NCBI GenBank assembly: GCA_012522645.1
Contig: JAAYKC010000018.1
Coordinates: 1 to 60,002, forward strand
From: Thermoplasmatales archaeon
GTDB lineage: Archaea > Thermoplasmatota > Thermoplasmata > Methanomassiliicoccales > Methanomethylophilaceae
DNA: 60,002 nt
Reading direction: 5' to 3'
Position 1 is the first letter of the stretch, and each line of letters starts with the position of its first letter. Below are positions 57,773-60,002 of this stretch, piece after piece. Under the pieces are notes generated by a model that had not been told where the DNA came from, made no database searches, and saw nothing but the letters and a program-made list of their open reading frames with translations. A program made the position numbers and the translations under genes.

Positions 57773-58867
57773 TCACGGGAAGATCCCTTTGCAGCGTATG
57801 AGATTTGCCATGCGCCTCTTGCCCAGAAGTGACATGCACAACCCTGTCCTGAAATCGGAGCCGAATGCAAAGATATCAGCGAGCTTCTTATCTCTTGCCG
57901 CCGTTCTGAGCTGAGGAAGCATCACCCTGCGCCATTCTGTCTGGTAATCCTCCAGCGGTCTCCCGTCAGAGATGTTGTCCGCCGCCACTTTACCGCATAT
58001 GCGGCCCGCCATGAGAGCCAGCGGGACTCCTCCGCCGTTCACTGATATCACATGACCTGCCGCATCACCCACGGTCATCCCGTTACCCGCAACCGTGTTG
58101 CTCACCGGGCCCTCACTGGGAACGTGCTTGCCTGCAAGTTTGGTTGTTATATTGAGATCGTGCTTGAGCACGAATTTATTGAAGTATTCGCTCAAAGTAC
58201 CGTCAGAGAACTTCGGAGAGAAGCCTACTCCGACATTGGCACGACCGTCCTTGGGTATTATCCAACTGTAAGCCCCGGGGGCGATGCCTCCGAAGAACAT
58301 CACGATATACGGATCGAAATCCCCGTCAGCCTGAGCGGTCACCGCAGGATAGGGGTTCTTCGGCCTCGGCAGACCCAGCGCCCGGGATACTCTTGACCCG
58401 GGACCGTCTGCTCCGATTATCACCTTGTACTCTATCTCACCGAGAGACGTCACGGCCCTGCCGTCCTCTATGTCCGAGAACTGACAGCTGCTGATGAGCT
58501 CAGCACCTTCTTCCACAGCGAGCTTCGCCAGATGCTGATCGAATCTGTCCCTGTCGGTCGTGTATCCTGTGAACGGGAATTCCGTCTCCTTCCCCTTGGG
58601 GTTGACGAGTCTGATCCCTTCTATATCCCTCAGTCTGAGATTATCAGGGATCACATCGAACAGCTCCTCTAAGTTCCCGGCCTTCGGGAACATGTTCGAT
58701 ACCTCTTCGTTGGAGGTCATCAGCTCCCCGCACCTCACAGGTGCCCCTATCTCGGACTTCCTGTCTATGATCGTTACTTCAGCTCCGTTGAGCGCTGCGA
58801 ATCTGGCTGCGGTGGTTCCGGCCGGACCGGCCCCCACTACGAGCACGTCCGTCTTGATATTGGGCAT
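57773..58867 (-). CDS. Geranylgeranyl reductase family protein
   Basis: A 364-residue flavoprotein: DVLVVGAGPAGTTAARFAA with IDRKSEIGAPVRCGE, GADGPGSRVSRALG and VGDAAGHVISVNGGG. It saturates the geranylgeranyl chains of archaeal lipids. ATG 58867 is preferred (AGGTG six bases upstream); GTG 58876 overlaps the stop of the GGPP synthase gene. It forms a lipid operon with that synthase. Confidence 0.92.
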   Translation of the reverse strand: MPNIKTDVLVVGAGPAGTTAARFAALNGAEVTIIDRKSEIGAPVRCGELMTSNEEVSNMFPKAGNLEELFDVIPDNLRLRDIEGIRLVNPKGKETEFPFTGYTTDRDRFDQHLAKLAVEEGAELISSCQFSDIEDGRAVTSLGEIEYKVIIGADGPGSRVSRALGLPRPKNPYPAVTAQADGDFDPYIVMFFGGIAPGAYSWIIPKDGRANVGVGFSPKFSDGTLSEYFNKFVLKHDLNITTKLAGKHVPSEGPVSNTVAGNGMTVGDAAGHVISVNGGGVPLALMAGRICGKVAADNISDGRPLEDYQTEWRRVMLPQLRTAARDKKLADIFAFGSDFRTGLCMSLLGKRRMANLIRCKGIFP

Positions 58868-58872
58868 AGCAT

Positions 58873-59838
58873 TCACCTGTCGCGGGACACAGTATACTGT
58901 GCCAGAAGTATAAGTGATTCTTTGAATTCGGACTCGGGGATGTCGGACAGATACTTCTTCGCCCTATCCGCCGACATCTGTGCTCTTGCAACGCACCTGT
59001 CTAAGGAGTCCGTGCTCTTGATGAGCTCCAATGCTCTCTGCTTCTCCTCTTCGGTGAGCCCTTTCTTCCTGAACAGGGAAGCCATTTCTTTCCCGTGGAT
59101 TGCATGTTCCATGGCGTATATGATCGGCAACGTGGGCTTACCCTCCTCCAGATCGATCCCGATCTTCTTTCCGGTCATCCCTGGGTCCCCGGTGACATCC
59201 AGAACGTCATCGATTATCTGGAAGGCTATCCCTATTTCTGCCGCGAAACGTCCCATCTTATCTGTGGTCTTCTCGTCCGAGTCCGCAAGCATCGCACCCG
59301 CTCTGGCGCACGCCTCGATAAGGCTGGAGGTCTTGCCTCCGATTATCTCAAGATAATCATCCTCTGTGACCTTGTCCTTGTGCTCGAAACGCTGCTGCAC
59401 GAACTCGCTCTCTGCCATCGCTATCGCCGCACTGACTATCGTCTTGACTATATCTGCATGGGATTCGGCCAATATGCTGAAACCTTTGGCCAGCAGGAAG
59501 TCCCCTGTCACAACGGCTTTGCTGATGGAATACTCCCTGTGCAAAGTTCTCCTTCCCCGGCGCACCTCGCCGTTATCATTTATGTCATCGTGGATCAGCG
59601 AAGCGTTGTGCACTATCTCGAAGGCCGTTCCGACTCTCGCAGCGATCTCTCTGTCCTTCCCTCCGCATGCCAAGAAAGAGAGCATGCAGACCGCGGGCCT
59701 GAACTTCTTGCCGCCGGAACCCATCACATACTGACACATCTCATTGAGTTCAGAATTCTCAGAATAGGTAGCCTCTTCAGAGATCTTATCCACTCTCTGC
59801 ATATCATCTAAGATGGTATCGTACCAGGCCCTGGGCAT
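58873..59838 (-). CDS. Polyprenyl (geranylgeranyl) diphosphate synthase
   Basis: A 321-residue trans-prenyltransferase. The first Asp-rich motif is LIHDDINDNGEVRRG and the second IDDVLDVTG. It builds GGPP, the shared precursor of archaeal lipids. The residues before the first motif (VHNAS) do not fix chain length with certainty. TATA ATTTAAGTAG about 24 bases upstream of ATG shows a leaderless transcript. It is cotranscribed with geranylgeranyl reductase. Confidence 0.94.
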   Translation of the reverse strand: MPRAWYDTILDDMQRVDKISEEATYSENSELNEMCQYVMGSGGKKFRPAVCMLSFLACGGKDREIAARVGTAFEIVHNASLIHDDINDNGEVRRGRRTLHREYSISKAVVTGDFLLAKGFSILAESHADIVKTIVSAAIAMAESEFVQQRFEHKDKVTEDDYLEIIGGKTSSLIEACARAGAMLADSDEKTTDKMGRFAAEIGIAFQIIDDVLDVTGDPGMTGKKIGIDLEEGKPTLPIIYAMEHAIHGKEMASLFRKKGLTEEEKQRALELIKSTDSLDRCVARAQMSADRAKKYLSDIPESEFKESLILLAQYTVSRDR

Positions 59839-59914
59839 TGCAGATGGCTACACATATTACCTACTTAAATTCTTTCCAGTTTATCAAAAATGCAATCTGG
59901 CATAAGCCGGATAT

Positions 59915-59930
59915 AATAAAAAAAGAAAGG
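59915..59930 (-). terminator. T-rich terminator of the gene at the right edge
   Basis: On the minus strand CCTTTCTTTTTTTATT follows the stop at 59945 by about 15 bases. Confidence 0.5.
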
Positions 59931-59944
59931 GGTTGTTAAGGGGT

Positions 59945-60002
59945 TTAAGGCAGTATGCTGCCTATGAAATCGCCTGTTGCCTGACCGATGAGATCCAGCA
60001 GA
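59945..60002 (-). CDS. C-terminal fragment of an unidentified protein
   Basis: The minus-strand frame ending at TAA 59945-59947 reads LLDLIGQATGDFIGSILP for its last 18 residues. A T tract downstream supports a real gene end. The amphipathic helix gives no family clue; the rest is outside the window. Confidence 0.4.
   Translation of the reverse strand, partial: LLDLIGQATGDFIGSILP

Noticed and set aside
1..60002. CRISPR arrays, rRNA genes, complete insertion sequences, replication origin
   Set aside because: No regularly spaced repeats, rRNA-like sequence, paired terminal repeats or Orc1/Cdc6 gene were found. The only mobile-element trace is the fragment near 9.3 kb.

Overview
The window is archaeal and most likely comes from a methanogen of the Thermoplasmata, order Methanomassiliicoccales. 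Archaeal identity is secure. It carries L44e, S27e, aIF2-alpha, Nop10, Csl4, Nob1, RadA, an archaeal CCA-adding enzyme, an intron-containing tRNA-Tyr, TATA-box promoters with many leaderless starts, and ether-lipid genes (GGPP synthase, GGGP synthase, DGGGP synthase, geranylgeranyl reductase, a Tes-like radical SAM enzyme). The order is inferred from Zn-type corrinoid methyltransferase genes, corrinoid activation genes and the overall gene mix. No mcr, pyl or rRNA gene lies in the window.

Layout. 1-7.0 kb: an RdgB/Ham1 C-terminus, tRNA-Pro, a QueG-like Fe-S protein, a paired SMR exporter, a redoxin, dph6, arfB-rpiA, a translation operon (rpl44e-rps27e-aif2a-nop10-pac2) and tRNA-Tyr. 7-20 kb: htpG, a transposase scrap, a rubredoxin-flavoprotein with a CDGSH protein, a cardiolipin synthase-like enzyme, Sel1 repeats, FmdE with an MTA/SAH deaminase, and zinc-ribbon membrane proteins. 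20-24 kb: a tight DUF134-NifX-MinD-MinD-MBL-NifX operon resembling bacterial orange-protein (ORP) gene sets. 24-32.6 kb: cca, radA, trmG10, lipid genes and a PaaK-like ligase. 32.7-34.3 kb: an unusual UroD-type methyltransferase with a small unknown partner. 36.8-48.5 kb: an acetyl-CoA synthase region. 48.6-60 kb: tRNA-Val, an AbrB protein, proBA, a regulator-CobW-glutamate synthase-like module, and an RNA-processing and lipid block.

The highlight is the acetyl-CoA synthase region. An ACT-domain protein is translationally coupled to acsB, followed by acsD and acsC. Facing them are an AcsF/CooC Ni-insertase, a core methionine synthase (MesB-like) and a RACo/AcsV corrinoid activator. AcsB has the long three-domain bacterial architecture with all six A-cluster cysteines. 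No CO dehydrogenase subunit and no AcsE methyl-H4folate methyltransferase is present in the window. The simplest reading is a CODH-independent module that splits acetyl-CoA (or handles methyl groups on AcsCD) to supply methyl groups for methionine, as proposed for Dehalococcoides. An acetate-transporter homologue and an aldehyde dehydrogenase homologue without its catalytic cysteine lie next door.

Other points of interest are three start regions that look non-canonical or hairpin-embedded (the transporter, the cardiolipin synthase-like gene and trmG10), several palindromic operator candidates, and a large stem-loop after the NifX operon.
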